A stretch of 64,000 bases of DNA from Buchnera aphidicola (Rhopalosiphum maidis). Its GTDB lineage: Bacteria; Pseudomonadota; Gammaproteobacteria; Enterobacterales; Enterobacteriaceae. The stretch is from contig NZ_CP032759.1 of assembly GCF_003671935.1 (NCBI RefSeq), forward strand, positions 310,001 to 374,000, given 5' to 3'. Position numbers and translations under genes: made by a program. The notes under the pieces are model-generated. The model was not told the DNA's origin and did no database searches. It was given only the letters and a program-made list of their open reading frames with translations. Below, one piece after another: positions 11,235-24,734 of this stretch (position 1 is its first letter; every line of letters begins with the position of its first letter).

Positions 11235-12265
11235 ATGCAATTGAAATTTTTAATATACAAATTGTTTTTTTTAATATTTACATTTTTCCTTTGTAAAAAT
11301 TTTGTTTTCGGAAATTCAATTAATAAAAAAAATATTTTTTTTAACAATTCTAAAATTTCACGAGATCATTTTTATGAGAATTATTTTAAAAATGTTCTTT
11401 TTTTAAAAAAAAAGAATGTTTTTCTTTGTTGATAAATAGTAAGAAATATTTTTATAAAAAAAATGAAATTTTTATCAGTAATCGAGAATATATTATTTCT
11501 TTTAAAAAGAACATTTTTCACATTTTCTATATTATTAAAAATAAAGATACATTATATTCTATATCTAAACGTTTTGGTTATAATTATCAAGAACTATCCA
11601 AATTTAATAAAATTAAAAAACCCTATAAGATATTCGTCGGACAAAAAATATGGATAGCAGACATATCAATTAATAATATTAATCATTTAAATTGTACTTT
11701 TTTTAATTTTAATAATCAATTAAAAAAAGAATACAATTCTTGTAAATTTTTTTTTGAACAACCATTAAACATTGAAAAATTTTTAAAAAAAAATCGACTT
11801 TTTACTAAAATATGTTTTTTCTGCAATAAAAAATTAAACGAAAAAAAATATACTCAATTTCAAAAAAAATCAATTTTTTTTTCTAATTATTGGTCTTGGC
11901 CTATAAAAAATCCAAAAATACAAAGTTTTTCTCGTTTTCGAATTAATAATCGACACGGAATTGAAATTTCTGGTTTTAAAGGACAACCTGTTTTGGCTGC
12001 TGCTTCAGGAGAAGTAGTATATGTTGATGATTATTTCGAAAATTATGGTAAATTAATTATTATTAAACATAAAGATAATTATTTGAGTATATATGGATTT
12101 AATAAATCTATTCTTGTTAAACAAAAAGATCAAGTATATAAAAATCAAAAAATTGCTACTATGGGTATGTTAAATAATAATTTAGCTAAATTATATTTTG
12201 AAATACGTTATAAAGGTGAACCTATTAACCCATTAAATTTATTACCTATTTTGAAAAATAATTAA
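11235..12265 (+). pseudogene. nlpD: nlpD-like LysM/M23 protein, frame broken at an A9 run
   Basis: The C-terminal part (ORF 11426-12265) has a LysM domain (YIIKNKDTLYSISKRF near its residue 60) and an M23/LytM-type domain ending in FEIRYKGEPINPLNLLP, very like E. coli NlpD, the activator of the amidase AmiC. The LytM site is degenerate (RHGIEISG), as expected for NlpD. The N-terminal part (11235-11432) carries a hydrophobic secretion signal but stops at TGA 11430. The two frames join if one A is added to the run of nine at 11405-11413, giving about 343 aa (E. coli 379). A TTG at 11426 could start the second part alone, but that would lack a signal peptide and leave the product in the cytoplasm. 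rpoS, the E. coli neighbour, is absent here. Confidence 0.8.
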
Positions 12266-12303
12266 AAATTCTATTAGTCTTTTAAAATTACATTGAGAAA
12301 AAT

Positions 12304-12666
12304 GTGAAAACTACCATATTTAAAGATTTTCAATTTGAGGCGGCACATTATCTACCGCATGTCCCTAAAACGCATAAATGTAGACGATTACATGGTCATT
12401 CTTTTTTCATTCGTTTAGAACTTAAAGATAAAATCGATAAAAAACATGGATGGATAATAGACTATGCTGAAATTAAATTAGCGTTTCAACCAATTTATGA
12501 TCAGTTAGATCATAGTTTTTTAAATGATATTCCAGGTTTAGAAAATCCAACAAGTGAAATATTAGCTAAATGGATATGGGATCGTTTAAAACCTAAATTG
12601 TCTATTTTAAATACTGTTATAATTAAAGAAACATGTACTTCAGGATGTATTTATCAAGGTTTTTAG
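12304..12666 (+). CDS. queD: 6-carboxy-5,6,7,8-tetrahydropterin synthase
   Basis: QueD converts dihydroneopterin triphosphate to 6-carboxytetrahydropterin, the first committed step to the queuosine tRNA modification. The PTPS-family zinc histidines and catalytic cysteine are seen in [21 protein letters not shown] and the later DYAEIK and LDHSFLN motifs. The start is a GTG at 12304; the overlapping ATG at 12302 is in another frame. The length is 120 aa (E. coli 121). The next enzyme of the pathway, queE, is encoded convergently only 15 bp away. Confidence 0.95.
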   Translation: MKTTIFKDFQFEAAHYLPHVPKTHKCRRLHGHSFFIRLELKDKIDKKHGWIIDYAEIKLAFQPIYDQLDHSFLNDIPGLENPTSEILAKWIWDRLKPKLSILNTVIIKETCTSGCIYQGF

Positions 12667-12681
12667 TATCACAAAGATCAT

Positions 12682-13341
12682 TTATCTAATTTTAAGATAC
12701 TTGTGTATTTGTACTGATAATCGCCAATTTTTTATTAAACATATTTTGATACAAATATTTAATGCTTCTTTATTTTGACTAATTGGTTGCAAAAAAATAA
12801 AATTATTTTTTTTATTTTTTATTTTTTTTAGAATACTTTCTAAGTAAAATAAATCTTCTTCTTTTAAAATAGGATATTTAATTTCATTAGAACGAAATAT
12901 TGATGTATCTAGTACTTTTTTATTCATTTTAGGAGAGAGTGTAATCCAAGTTTTTAAAGAACATCTAATTAATTCAGTTCCACTAGTTTCTATTTGACAT
13001 TTATAACCTTTTTTTTCTAGCTCTTGTGTGATCTCTAAAAGATTATACAAGCATGGTTCTCCACCTGTAATAACAATATGTTTAGCTGTCCATTTTTTAG
13101 TTTTTATTATTAGAATAATTTCTTTAACATTTATGTAACTCCATTTTCTATCTGACTCTTTTTTCATTATTATTTTTTTATAAGAAATCTGATCTTGATT
13201 ACTGCGTTGCCACGTATATTTAGTATCACACCATGTGCAATGTACTGGACATCCTTGTAGTCTAATAAAGATTGATGGTGTTCCAGTATAGTAGCCTTCA
13301 CCTTGTATTGTTTGAAAAATTTCATTGATTGGATAGTACAT
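12682..13341 (-). CDS. queE: 7-carboxy-7-deazaguanine synthase (radical SAM)
   Basis: QueE is a radical SAM enzyme that makes 7-carboxy-7-deazaguanine from the QueD product. The cluster motif CPVHCTWC (CxxxCxxC) lies near residues 31-38, with EIFQTIQGEGYYTG before it and VITGGEPC near 91. I placed the start at the internal ATG (MYYPINEIFQ), giving 219 aa like E. coli 223; an ATG four codons earlier at 13353 is also possible. The C-terminus NWRLSVQIHKYL is conserved. It lies downstream of eno on the same strand, separated by a stem-loop. Confidence 0.96.
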   Translation of the reverse strand: MYYPINEIFQTIQGEGYYTGTPSIFIRLQGCPVHCTWCDTKYTWQRSNQDQISYKKIIMKKESDRKWSYINVKEIILIIKTKKWTAKHIVITGGEPCLYNLLEITQELEKKGYKCQIETSGTELIRCSLKTWITLSPKMNKKVLDTSIFRSNEIKYPILKEEDLFYLESILKKIKNKKNNFIFLQPISQNKEALNICIKICLIKNWRLSVQIHKYLKIR

Positions 13342-13380
13342 AATTAGACTCATGACAAATTATCAATATTTTATATTAAT

Positions 13381-13416
13381 GAGAAACAGGCATATATTTT
13401 AGAATACCTGATTCTC
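13381..13416 (-). terminator. stem-loop after eno, probable weak terminator
   Basis: GAGAA(A)CAGG and CCTG(A)TTCTC form a nine-pair stem with one A-A mismatch around a 16-nt loop. It lies between the eno stop and the queE start on the reverse strand, where an eno terminator would be expected. No clear T run follows on that strand, so the termination role is inferred. Confidence 0.45.
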
Positions 13417-13430
13417 TTTAAGAAAATTTT

Positions 13431-16431
<3,001 letters not shown>

Positions 16432-16539
16432 TTAAAATTTTAATATTTAATTAAATTATTTTTATTCAAATACTTTAAATAGTTTTTAAATATAAAAGTT
16501 TTTAATTTTATTTTAAAATATTAAGTATAGTGCAAAATT

Positions 16540-18237
16540 TTAATTTTTAATTTTTTTAAAATTCCACGAATCTCGCAAATGAACAGTACGATTGAAGACT
16601 AATTTATTTTTTTTCGAATCAAATTCATCTAAACAAAAATACCCAATTCTTTCGAATTGAAAAGATAAACATACAGAATTATTATTCATTTTTTTTATTA
16701 TATTTTGAGCTATTTTTTTCTCGATAAAACCACTTTTTCTTATTAATGAATCAGAATTTAAAAAAGATAAGAAATTTTTTTCTTTTTCAGGGTTTTTAAT
16801 TTTAAATAATTGGTTATATAATTTAAATTGGGCTGGAAATGAATTTTTTACTGCAATCCAGTGTATTACTGCTGGATTTTTTTTATTGATTGGTTTTTTT
16901 CCTAAACTATTAATATCACAGAAGCATATTATATTAATAATATTACCATTTTTATCTTTTTCTATTTTTTCTGCTTTTATTATATACGCATATCTTAAAC
17001 GGATTTCTGCTCCAATTTTTAATCTTTTATATTTTTTGTCGTATTTTTCTTTAAAATCTTCTCGTTCAATATATATTGTATTTGTAAATATAACTTCATG
17101 AGTTCCTAAATTTGGATTATTTGGATGATTTGGAACTATTAATTTTTCTTTATAACTATCATCTATATTATATAAAAATATTTTGATTGGTTCTAATATA
17201 GCCATAGTACGAATTGCTTTTTGATTTAGTTCTTTTCTAATACAGTATTCTAGCATAGAAAATTCTACTAAATTATTTTGTTTAGTAATACCGATTCTAC
17301 GACAAAATTCACGAATAGAAGACGCTGTATATCCTTTTCTTTTTAATCCAGAAATAGTGAGTATTCGTGGATCATCCCATCCATCAACTATTTTTTTTTC
17401 AATTAAAACTGTGATTTTTCTTTTAGATAAAATTGAGTATTCTAGATTTAATCTAGAGAACTCATATTGTTTTGGGTAATGTTTGACACTGGTATTTTTT
17501 AGAATCCAGTTATACAAATTTTTATTATCTTGAAATTCTAATGTACAAAAAGAATGTGTTATGCCTTCAATAGAGTCAGATAAACAATGAGCAAAATCGT
17601 ATGTAGGATATATGCACCATTTATTTTCAGTTTGGTGATGTGTGGAAAAAATAATTCGATATAATACAGGATCACGCATAACAATAAAGGAAGAATTCAT
17701 ATTGATTTTAGCACGTAAGCATGCTTCTCCTTCATTAAATTGTCCTTTTTTCATTTTTTTGAATAATTTTAAGTTATCTTCAATACTTCTATTTCTATAA
17801 GGGCTGTTTTTCCCTATAGTTTTTAAAGTTCCTCGATATTCTCGTATTTCTTGTTTTGTTAATTCATCTACATACGCTAAACCTTTTTTAATTAATTCTT
17901 TTGCATATTCATATAGTTTTGGAAAATATTCAGAAGAATAGCAAATTTTTTTATGCCATTTATAACCTAACCATTTAATATCTTTTTGAATTGAATTAAT
18001 ATATTTAATATTTTCTTTAGTAGGATTTGTATCATCGAAACGAAGATTACAATATCCATTGTATAAATTTGCGAGTTCAAAATTTAAATGTATTGATTTA
18101 GCGTGCCCAATATGAAGGTATCCGTTAGGTTCAGGAGGAAAACGTGTATGTAATAATAAATTTTTATTTTTCTTGAAATCTTCATTAATAATTTTATAAA
18201 TAAAATTATTGTTTTTTTTTTCTATTTCAGTACTCAT
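16540..18237 (-). CDS. glnS: glutaminyl-tRNA synthetase
   Basis: GlnRS charges tRNA-Gln. The class I signature is PEPNGYLHIGHAKSI near residues 34-48, and the KMSKS-like loop is ILSKRKI near 270, as in the GlnRS group (E. coli VMSKRKL). LRFDDTNP and the two C-terminal beta-barrel domains are recognisable. The length is 565 aa (E. coli 554). A matching tRNA-Gln(UUG) gene lies about 360 bp away on the other strand. The frame is intact although the gene is very lysine- and asparagine-rich. Confidence 0.98.
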   Translation of the reverse strand: MSTEIEKKNNNFIYKIINEDFKKNKNLLLHTRFPPEPNGYLHIGHAKSIHLNFELANLYNGYCNLRFDDTNPTKENIKYINSIQKDIKWLGYKWHKKICYSSEYFPKLYEYAKELIKKGLAYVDELTKQEIREYRGTLKTIGKNSPYRNRSIEDNLKLFKKMKKGQFNEGEACLRAKINMNSSFIVMRDPVLYRIIFSTHHQTENKWCIYPTYDFAHCLSDSIEGITHSFCTLEFQDNKNLYNWILKNTSVKHYPKQYEFSRLNLEYSILSKRKITVLIEKKIVDGWDDPRILTISGLKRKGYTASSIREFCRRIGITKQNNLVEFSMLEYCIRKELNQKAIRTMAILEPIKIFLYNIDDSYKEKLIVPNHPNNPNLGTHEVIFTNTIYIEREDFKEKYDKKYKRLKIGAEIRLRYAYIIKAEKIEKDKNGNIINIICFCDINSLGKKPINKKNPAVIHWIAVKNSFPAQFKLYNQLFKIKNPEKEKNFLSFLNSDSLIRKSGFIEKKIAQNIIKKMNNNSVCLSFQFERIGYFCLDEFDSKKNKLVFNRTVHLRDSWNFKKIKN

Positions 18238-18391
18238 TTTTTTTAGGTCTCGTTTTATTTTTTAAAATATATAAAAGAATTACTTGTTTTTAAATAAATA
18301 ATTATATTGATTATTTATTTTTTATATTATAAAATAAAAAAAGTAGTATCTTTATAAAACAATAAAAAAAACGCTTTTTATTTTTTGATTA

Positions 18392-18465
18392 GGCTACGTA
18401 GCTCAGATGGTTAGAGCACAGCACTCATAACGCTGGGGTCATGGGTTCAATTCCCGTCGTAGCCA
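18392..18465 (+). tRNA. tRNA-Met (anticodon CAU, elongator type)
   Basis: A full cloverleaf is visible: acceptor GGCTACG/CGTAGCC, D arm AGCTCAGATGGTTAGAGC, anticodon loop CTCATAA and T loop TTCAATT. It resembles E. coli metT. No CCA is encoded. The anticodon stem CAGCA/CGCTG has an A-C mismatch at the pair next to the loop (31-39). It begins a Met-Leu-Gln cluster in the same order as E. coli metT-leuW-glnU. Confidence 0.96.
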
Positions 18466-18475
18466 TTACATAGTA

Positions 18476-18557
18476 GCGGGAGTGGCGAAATAGGCAGACG
18501 CACCAGATTTAGGTTCTGGCGCCGCAAGGTGTGCGAGTTCAAATCTCGCCTCCCGTA
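18476..18557 (+). tRNA. tRNA-Leu (anticodon UAG)
   Basis: The sequence is nearly that of E. coli leuW: acceptor GCGGGAG/CTCCCGT (first pair G-U), anticodon loop ATTTAGG with TAG, a long variable arm GCGCCGCAAGGTGTGC and T loop TTCAAAT. The CCA end is not encoded. It lies 10 bp after tRNA-Met and is probably co-transcribed with it. Confidence 0.96.
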
Positions 18558-18597
18558 TATTAAAATATTCTTCTTTAAAAAAAATCTGTAATGATAA

Positions 18598-18672
18598 TGG
18601 GGTATAGCCAAGTGGTTAAGGCACCGGTTTTTGATACCGGCATCCCTGGTTCGAATCCAGGTACCCCAGCCA
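18598..18672 (+). tRNA. tRNA-Gln (anticodon UUG)
   Basis: Acceptor TGGGGTA/TACCCCA, anticodon loop TTTTGAT with TTG, T loop TTCGAAT, discriminator G and an encoded CCA at 18670-18672. It is close to E. coli glnU. It is the only one of the three clustered tRNA genes that encodes CCA. Confidence 0.97.
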
Positions 18673-18843
18673 TTCTAGAAACATCTTTTTTTTCTCTATA
18701 CAAAAGTTTTTTATAAAAATATATAAATTATTTTTTTATTAAAATAATAATTTATAATTAAATTATTGGTTTAATGATGTTAAAAATCTATTATTCTTTT
18801 CTATTTTAGAATATTTATTTAAAATAAAATAGGTTTTTATACT

Positions 18844-19503
18844 ATGAATTTAAATGAATTAAAAAAAAAAGCAGCATGGGCTGCATTAGATTACATTTGT
18901 CCTGGAACTGTTATAGGAGTAGGAACAGGGAGCACTGTTTTTTATTTCATTCAAGCTTTAAGCACAGTAAAAAACTTAATATCTGGAGCTGTTTCTAGTT
19001 CTAATTCTTCTACTATTTTATTAGAACAACATGGAATAGAAGTATTAGATTTAAATACTTTTGATTCATTAGAAATCTATGTAGATAGTGCAGATGAAAT
19101 CAATAATAATATGCAAATGATTAAAGGTGGTGGAGCAGCTTTAACAAGAGAAAAAATCATTGCTGCTATGTCAAAAAAATTTGTTTGTATTATTGATGAA
19201 TCAAAACAAGTAAATATTTTAGGTAATTTTCCATTGCCTATTGAAATTATTCCTATAGCATTTTCTTATATTTCAAAAGAAATCCTAAAAATAGGAGGTC
19301 AACCAAAATTAAGAGAAAATATTACAACAGATAATGGGAACATAATTATAGATGTTTATAATTTATATATCAATAATCCAATCTTAATAGAAAAAAAAAT
19401 AAATTCATTACCTGGAGTTGTTAGTGTTGGTTTGTTTGCTTCAAGAGTTGCAGATGTTGTTTTAATCGGCACTCAAAAAGGAATTAAGATTATTAAAAAT
19501 TAA
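18844..19503 (+). CDS. rpiA: ribose-5-phosphate isomerase A
   Basis: RpiA interconverts ribose 5-phosphate and ribulose 5-phosphate in the pentose phosphate pathway. The family motifs GVGTGSTV near residue 26, DSADEI near 81, [12 protein letters not shown] near 95 and the later [10 protein letters not shown] are present. The 219 aa equals E. coli. It is followed by ygfA on the same strand 43 bp downstream, whereas serA, the E. coli neighbour, is absent. Confidence 0.97.
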   Translation: MNLNELKKKAAWAALDYICPGTVIGVGTGSTVFYFIQALSTVKNLISGAVSSSNSSTILLEQHGIEVLDLNTFDSLEIYVDSADEINNNMQMIKGGGAALTREKIIAAMSKKFVCIIDESKQVNILGNFPLPIEIIPIAFSYISKEILKIGGQPKLRENITTDNGNIIIDVYNLYINNPILIEKKINSLPGVVSVGLFASRVADVVLIGTQKGIKIIKN

Positions 19504-19546
19504 CTTTATTTATTAAAAACTATTAATAATGTAATTTATATAGATT

Positions 19547-20140
19547 ATGTCAACTAAACTCTTACAAAATCGAAAAGAAATTCGATCTTATATTCGAATA
19601 ATACGTAATTCGATAACGTTAACACAACAATATGATGAATCAAATAAAATTTTAAAAACTATTTTTAATTGTGATTTTATTCATAATTCTAAAAACATTG
19701 CTTGTTTTTTATCTTTTGATGGAGAAATAAATACATATCCTTTAATTTTAAAATTATGGTTAAAGAAAAAAAACGTATTTCTTCCTATAATAAGTTCTAT
19801 GTTTTCAAAAAAATTATTTTTTGTTCGGTTTACCTCCCAATCTATTTTATATTACAATCAATATAATATATTAGAACCTTTTTATAACATTCAAGATATT
19901 ATTTTAGAATCAAATTTAGATTTGATAATAGTACCCTTGGTTGCATTTGATCATAAAGGTGTTAGACTTGGTATGGGTGGAGGTTTTTATGATCGATTTT
20001 TAATGCATTGGAAAACAAAAAAATTTATTCCGATAGGAATAGCCTATGATTTTCAGCGTGTTAATTATATACCTAGACAACCTTGGGATGTTTCCTTACC
20101 TATTGTTTTAACACCTAATAAAATATACTTTTTTCATTAA
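19547..20140 (+). CDS. ygfA: 5-formyltetrahydrofolate cyclo-ligase family protein
   Basis: This family converts 5-formyl-THF to 5,10-methenyl-THF using ATP. The C-terminal nucleotide-binding signature [15 protein letters not shown] lies near residues 140-154, and an N-terminal [12 protein letters not shown] basic helix is typical. It is 197 aa (E. coli 182). It ends 2 bp before the convergent rsmE. The symbol follows E. coli usage; fau is a synonym. Confidence 0.93.
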   Translation: MSTKLLQNRKEIRSYIRIIRNSITLTQQYDESNKILKTIFNCDFIHNSKNIACFLSFDGEINTYPLILKLWLKKKNVFLPIISSMFSKKLFFVRFTSQSILYYNQYNILEPFYNIQDIILESNLDLIIVPLVAFDHKGVRLGMGGGFYDRFLMHWKTKKFIPIGIAYDFQRVNYIPRQPWDVSLPIVLTPNKIYFFH

Positions 20141-20142
20141 AA

Positions 20143-20883
20143 TTAACTGAAATCACCAAATTTTATTTGTAAAGCAGTAATTGCTGCAATTACAGCTGTT
20201 TCTGTTCTTAAAACTCTAGGTCCTAATTTAATAGGAATAAATCCATATTGAATTATTTTTTCCATTTCTAAAAGTGAAAATCCACCTTCACAGCCTATTA
20301 AAAATCGAACAAAGTTAATTTCTTTAGGCAGTTCGTTAATTGTTAACGTAGCATTTGGATCAAATACTATTTTTATTTCATTTTTATATTTTTTTTTGCA
20401 CCATGTGAAAATATGTTCTGGTTGTTTAATTTCAGGAATATTATTACGATGACATTGTTGACAAGCAGAAATTACTATATTTTTCCAACGTATATTTTTT
20501 TTTGAAAAACATCTTAAATTTTTTTGAAAATTACAGTATTCTGAAAATAGTGGGGTAATTCTATTTACTCCTAATTCAACAGATTTTTGGATAGAAAAAT
20601 TCATTTTTTTATTTTTTGATAGTACTTGTCCTAAATGAATTGATAATGGTGATTCGAGATTTTTTATTTGTTTTTTTAAAATTATTATTTTTATTGTTTG
20701 ACTGTTAATTTCTTTTATTTCAGAAAAAAAAATATAATTAGTATTATTAAATATTTCTATTTTATCTTTTTCTTCCATTCTCAATACTTTTTTTACATAA
20801 TGTGTACAAGATTTAGATAACGATATTACTTGATTAATTTTTAAAAAATCTTCGATATAAATTCGTGGAATACGTTTTTTCAT
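20143..20883 (-). CDS. rsmE: 16S rRNA m3U1498 methyltransferase
   Basis: RsmE is a SPOUT-class methyltransferase that modifies U1498 of 16S rRNA. The C-terminal trefoil-knot motifs are clear: IGCEGGFS near residue 195 and LGPRVLRTETA near 217. The N-terminal PUA-like part has HYVKKVLRM. The 246 aa matches E. coli (243). It lies 4 bp downstream of endA on the same strand, the same pairing as in E. coli. Confidence 0.95.
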   Translation of the reverse strand: MKKRIPRIYIEDFLKINQVISLSKSCTHYVKKVLRMEEKDKIEIFNNTNYIFFSEIKEINSQTIKIIILKKQIKNLESPLSIHLGQVLSKNKKMNFSIQKSVELGVNRITPLFSEYCNFQKNLRCFSKKNIRWKNIVISACQQCHRNNIPEIKQPEHIFTWCKKKYKNEIKIVFDPNATLTINELPKEINFVRFLIGCEGGFSLLEMEKIIQYGFIPIKLGPRVLRTETAVIAAITALQIKFGDFS

Positions 20884-20887
20884 TTTT

Positions 20888-21618
20888 TTAATTTTTTGTT
20901 TTTAAATAAGAAATTTTGCATTTTTTATAAATATAATTATTATGGCTTCCTTGTATTTGAAATATTAAATTTTCTCTTTCACATTCCCATTTAGTTACAG
21001 GAAAATTAATATCCCATATTTTAAACAAATTCCTTTCGATTTTAGATAATTTAATTTTATATTTTTTACTCATATAAAAATAAGTTCGAGCTATTTTCCC
21101 TTTAGCTCTATCAGGTGGTTCAGCTAATTTTTTTTTAAAATCTATTTTCATGGTACATTTACCATATTTTTTTATATTGCTATCTAGTTGACTGTATTTA
21201 AAATTAGATCGATCTCCATTTATTTCTCCAATAGCAGGTTGCAAATTATGAAGATCAAATTCAATTTTTTGATATAATTTATTCTTGATGCATTGTTTTC
21301 GTCCTCCATTTTTCCAGCATTTTTTTTCATGTCCAAATTCCCATGCTGGTACTACATGTTCCCATTCAATTCTAGTTGCTCGGTTTTTATTTTTTCGAAT
21401 ATTATATCCACATGATGATAAATCAGGTGTCCCTTTTTTCCCATTCCAAATAATTTTACATCCGCAATAAAATGATCCAGGTGCATTTTTGTGAATTTTA
21501 ATTGCAAGCACTTTAGCTTGTTGAAAATTTTGTATATGATTTTTTTTAAAATTATTTTTTTTAGTTAAAAATAAAAAAAAAATATACTAATCGTTATCAA
21601 GATTATTTTTTTTATCAT
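20888..21618 (-). CDS. endA: endonuclease I, signal-peptide start split by a homopolymer frameshift
   Basis: EndA is a periplasmic endonuclease. The long open frame (21511-20888, GTG start, 207 aa) holds the whole nuclease: [46 protein letters not shown] and the paired cysteines. It lacks a signal peptide. An ATG at 21618-21616 begins a typical signal sequence (basic start, then [10 protein letters not shown]) in another frame, which stops at TAA 21567-21565. Adding one T to the ten-base run (plus-strand A at 21573-21582) joins them without a stop into about 243 aa (E. coli 235), and restores the family motif FQQAK before the GTG. So the export signal depends on slippage or has been lost. Confidence 0.85.
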
Positions 21619-21800
21619 ATTATTTTGTCTTTTTAAAAAATTAATTTTATTAAATAAGAAATTTTTTATTTTTTTATTTTAAATAAATATATTAATCAAG
21701 TATTATTTTTAACAATATTTTAAATTAGATAGAAATATTAGTATATCTTTTATTAAAATATTTTTTAATTTTTCAGAATTTTAAAAAAAGGTAAATAAAA

Positions 21801-22940
21801 ATGACTGAATATCTTTTTACATCAGAATCAGTGTCAGAAGGACATCCTGATAAAATTGCAGATCAAATTTCTGATGCTTTATTAGATGAAATCATTAAAC
21901 AAGATTTAAAAGCAAGAGTAGCGTGCGAAACGTATGTTAAAACAGGAATGGTTTTAATTGGCGGTGAAATTACCACTACAGCTTGGGTGGATGTTGAAGA
22001 AATTACTCGAAATACTATTAATAACATTGGTTACATTAATTCTGAAACAGGTTTTGATGCAAATTCTTGTGCAATACTTAGTGCTATAGGAAAACAGTCA
22101 CCTGATATTAATCAAGGAGTAGATCGTTGCAATCCCTTAGAACAAGGAGCTGGGGATCAAGGAATTATTTTTGGCTATGCCACTAATGAAACAGAAGTTT
22201 TAATGCCAGCACCTATTACTTATGCTCATTTACTAGTAAAAAAGCAGTCTGAATTAAGAAAAAAAAATATTTTACATTGGCTTAGACCAGATGCTAAAAG
22301 CCAAGTAACATTTAAATATAAAAACGGTCATATAATCGGAATAGATACAGTAGTTTTTTCGACTCAACATAAAGAAAGTATTACTCAAAATATTTTAAAA
22401 GAAGCTGTTATGGAAGAAATTATAAAACCAGTTTTACCAAAAAAATGGTTAACTAAGAATACGAAGTTTTTCATAAATCCTACAGGTAGATTTGTTATTG
22501 GAGGCCCTATGGGAGATTGTGGTTTAACAGGTCGTAAAATTATTGTTGATACTTATGGTGGAATGTCTAGACATGGAGGAGGAGCTTTTTCTGGTAAAGA
22601 TCCTTCAAAAGTAGATCGTTCTGCTGCTTATGCAGCAAGATATGTAGCTAAAAATATTGTTGCAGCAGGATTAGCAGATCGTTGTGAAATTCAATTATCT
22701 TATGCTATTGGAATTGCTGAACCTACTTCAATTATGATAGAAACTTTCAGAACTGGAAAAGTAAGCAATAAATCTTTAATTAATTTAGTTCGCAATATTT
22801 TTGATTTACGTCCTTATGGATTGATTGAAATGCTCGATCTTCTTCGTCCAATTTATCTTAATACAGCAGTATACGGACATTTTGGAAGAGAAGAGTTTCC
22901 TTGGGAAAAATTAGATAAAGTAGATGAATTATTGCAATAA
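21801..22940 (+). CDS. metK: S-adenosylmethionine synthetase
   Basis: MetK makes SAM from methionine and ATP. The signatures [13 protein letters not shown] near residues 14-26, the [11 protein letters not shown] hexapeptide region near 115, and [19 protein letters not shown] near 260 are complete. The length is 379 aa (E. coli 384). AAAAGGTAAATAAAA precedes the ATG. About 180 bp of A/T-rich DNA with no visible gene separates it from the divergent endA signal-peptide start. Confidence 0.98.
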   Translation: MTEYLFTSESVSEGHPDKIADQISDALLDEIIKQDLKARVACETYVKTGMVLIGGEITTTAWVDVEEITRNTINNIGYINSETGFDANSCAILSAIGKQSPDINQGVDRCNPLEQGAGDQGIIFGYATNETEVLMPAPITYAHLLVKKQSELRKKNILHWLRPDAKSQVTFKYKNGHIIGIDTVVFSTQHKESITQNILKEAVMEEIIKPVLPKKWLTKNTKFFINPTGRFVIGGPMGDCGLTGRKIIVDTYGGMSRHGGGAFSGKDPSKVDRSAAYAARYVAKNIVAAGLADRCEIQLSYAIGIAEPTSIMIETFRTGKVSNKSLINLVRNIFDLRPYGLIEMLDLLRPIYLNTAVYGHFGREEFPWEKLDKVDELLQ

Positions 22941-23057
22941 AAATTATTTAGTATAATTCTCTATTTCGATAAAGAAATAAATAATTAAATAAATTATATA
23001 TTAAATAATATAGTAAAGTGAACTCAATATGGAAAATTATGTTGATTTTTAATTATT

Positions 23058-23082
23058 TCCCATGTTAATTTTTAGCATGGGA
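23058..23082. terminator. stem-loop at the end of gshA facing metK
   Basis: CCCATG and CATGGG form a perfect six-pair stem (seven with the flanking T-A) around an 11-nt loop that includes the gshA stop codon. It lies between convergent metK and gshA and could end either transcript. No long T run follows directly, so the role is inferred. Confidence 0.4.
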
Positions 23083-24621
23083 GAGATTATTCTTTTTAAA
23101 TAAAATTTCGTCTTTTTCTATTTTTTTTTGTTTTTTATGAGAGAGTATAACTTCACGTTCTAAAGTATTTTTATCTGAATTATAATTAAATTTACTAATA
23201 AATTGTTTATGATATTTATTTGCTAAATTTAATCCAGTTTTTTTTATTCCATTTTTGATTAAAAGTTTTAAACATTTTGCTGAATAAGTTAATTCTGGAT
23301 TTTTAAAAAAAAGTATTATTTCTTCACATGCATGTTGATATTTAAAACTTTTAGATTGATAATCTAGTATTTTAGCAATTTTTTTTAAATCTTTAAAAAT
23401 TTTTTCACCAATTTCAATTAGTGTTTTTTTTTCATATTTATTATTAATATAAATTTTTTGATTCGGTTTTCTTCCTTCAAAAATAATTTTGTCCCAATTT
23501 TTATTATTTACTAAAAAGTTTTCTTTATTCATTTTAGGTGCTTTAATTAATGCACACCAAATTAGAAATAAATCTAATATTAGTATTTGTTGTTTATTTA
23601 TTCCTATTGAAGAGAATGGATTAATATCTAAAGAACGCACTTCTATATATTCAATTCCTCTTTTTCCAAGAGCTTCTAAAAGTGATTCGCCAGGATTAGT
23701 TTTTCTTTTTGGTCTTATTGGCGTATATAGTTCACTTTCCATTTGTAATATATTTGTATTTAATTGCAGAAATTCGCCTTTTTTGTTTTTTATTCCTATA
23801 TTAGAAAACTTTTTTGAAGGTGTATTTATCGCTTTATGTAAAGATTCAATGTACGATTTTAAATCGTTGAACATAATATTCAATTCTGTAATAGAAGTTT
23901 TAGTATATCCGATATCGCTTAATCTCAAGGAAGTTGACCATGGTAAATATAACATGTCTTCTGTATTTTTTTTGAATTCATATTTTTTGTTTTTTAAAAA
24001 ATGTTTTGATACTGCAGGTGATGCTCCAAATAAATAGGTAATAATCCATCCAAATCGATAATAATTTCTAATTAAATTTAGATAGCCACATGAAATATAA
24101 TCTGTATTTTGTAAGTTATTTTCATATTTTTTCCAATTTTTCCAAAATATTTTAGGTAAAGAAAAATTATAATGTATTCCTGAAATAGTATTTACTAGAT
24201 CACCATATCGGTTTTTTAAACCTTTTCTATAAATATTTTTTATTTTCCCAAGATCGGAAGTTCCATATTGAGCTATTTTAATAGTCATGGATTGATTATA
24301 AATATAAGGAATACTGAATGGCCACATTCGTTCATTTTTGATTTTATGAGCTGTGAAAGAATGTAAATTTTTTAAAAATTTTAATAAATAATTAATGCTA
24401 CTACTAGCAGGTGTAATAAATTCTAATAAATTTTCTGAAAAATCAGTTGTGATCCATTTATGTGTTAAAGGTGAACCAAGTAAATATGGATGTTGGGTAT
24501 TAGAAAAGTTACCATTTTTTTCAATTCTTAAAGTTTCACGCTCAATACCTCGAAAAATATCTTTTAATATTGCTGGCTGTTTTTTCAGCCAATCAATTTT
24601 TTTTGAGATATCCTCTATCAA
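23065..24621 (-). CDS. gshA: glutamate-cysteine ligase
   Basis: GshA joins glutamate and cysteine in the first step of glutathione synthesis, and so uses cysteine supplied by the cys pathway encoded earlier in the window. The 518 aa equals E. coli. Family features include [11 protein letters not shown] near residue 22, [12 protein letters not shown] near 230, and [15 protein letters not shown] near 325. In E. coli it also lies on the far side of the argV/serV/csrA group. A long antisense open frame at 23489-24037 is a shadow. Confidence 0.97.
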   Translation of the reverse strand: MIEDISKKIDWLKKQPAILKDIFRGIERETLRIEKNGNFSNTQHPYLLGSPLTHKWITTDFSENLLEFITPASSSINYLLKFLKNLHSFTAHKIKNERMWPFSIPYIYNQSMTIKIAQYGTSDLGKIKNIYRKGLKNRYGDLVNTISGIHYNFSLPKIFWKNWKKYENNLQNTDYISCGYLNLIRNYYRFGWIITYLFGASPAVSKHFLKNKKYEFKKNTEDMLYLPWSTSLRLSDIGYTKTSITELNIMFNDLKSYIESLHKAINTPSKKFSNIGIKNKKGEFLQLNTNILQMESELYTPIRPKRKTNPGESLLEALGKRGIEYIEVRSLDINPFSSIGINKQQILILDLFLIWCALIKAPKMNKENFLVNNKNWDKIIFEGRKPNQKIYINNKYEKKTLIEIGEKIFKDLKKIAKILDYQSKSFKYQHACEEIILFFKNPELTYSAKCLKLLIKNGIKKTGLNLANKYHKQFISKFNYNSDKNTLEREVILSHKKQKKIEKDEILFKKNNLSHAKN

Positions 24622-24734
24622 TTTTTTCTCCTTAATTTTTTTTTAAAAGATAATTTTTTAAAAAAATAATTTTCTTAAAGATTTATTTTTATACATGGTA
24701 TTTTGCTTGATTAAGACGTTTTTTGGATTTTTTT

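Noticed and set aside
23489-24037. 182-codon open frame on the forward strand
   Set aside because: It lies fully antisense to gshA, which is complete and conserved. Reverse-strand shadows are common when the coding strand is rich in A.
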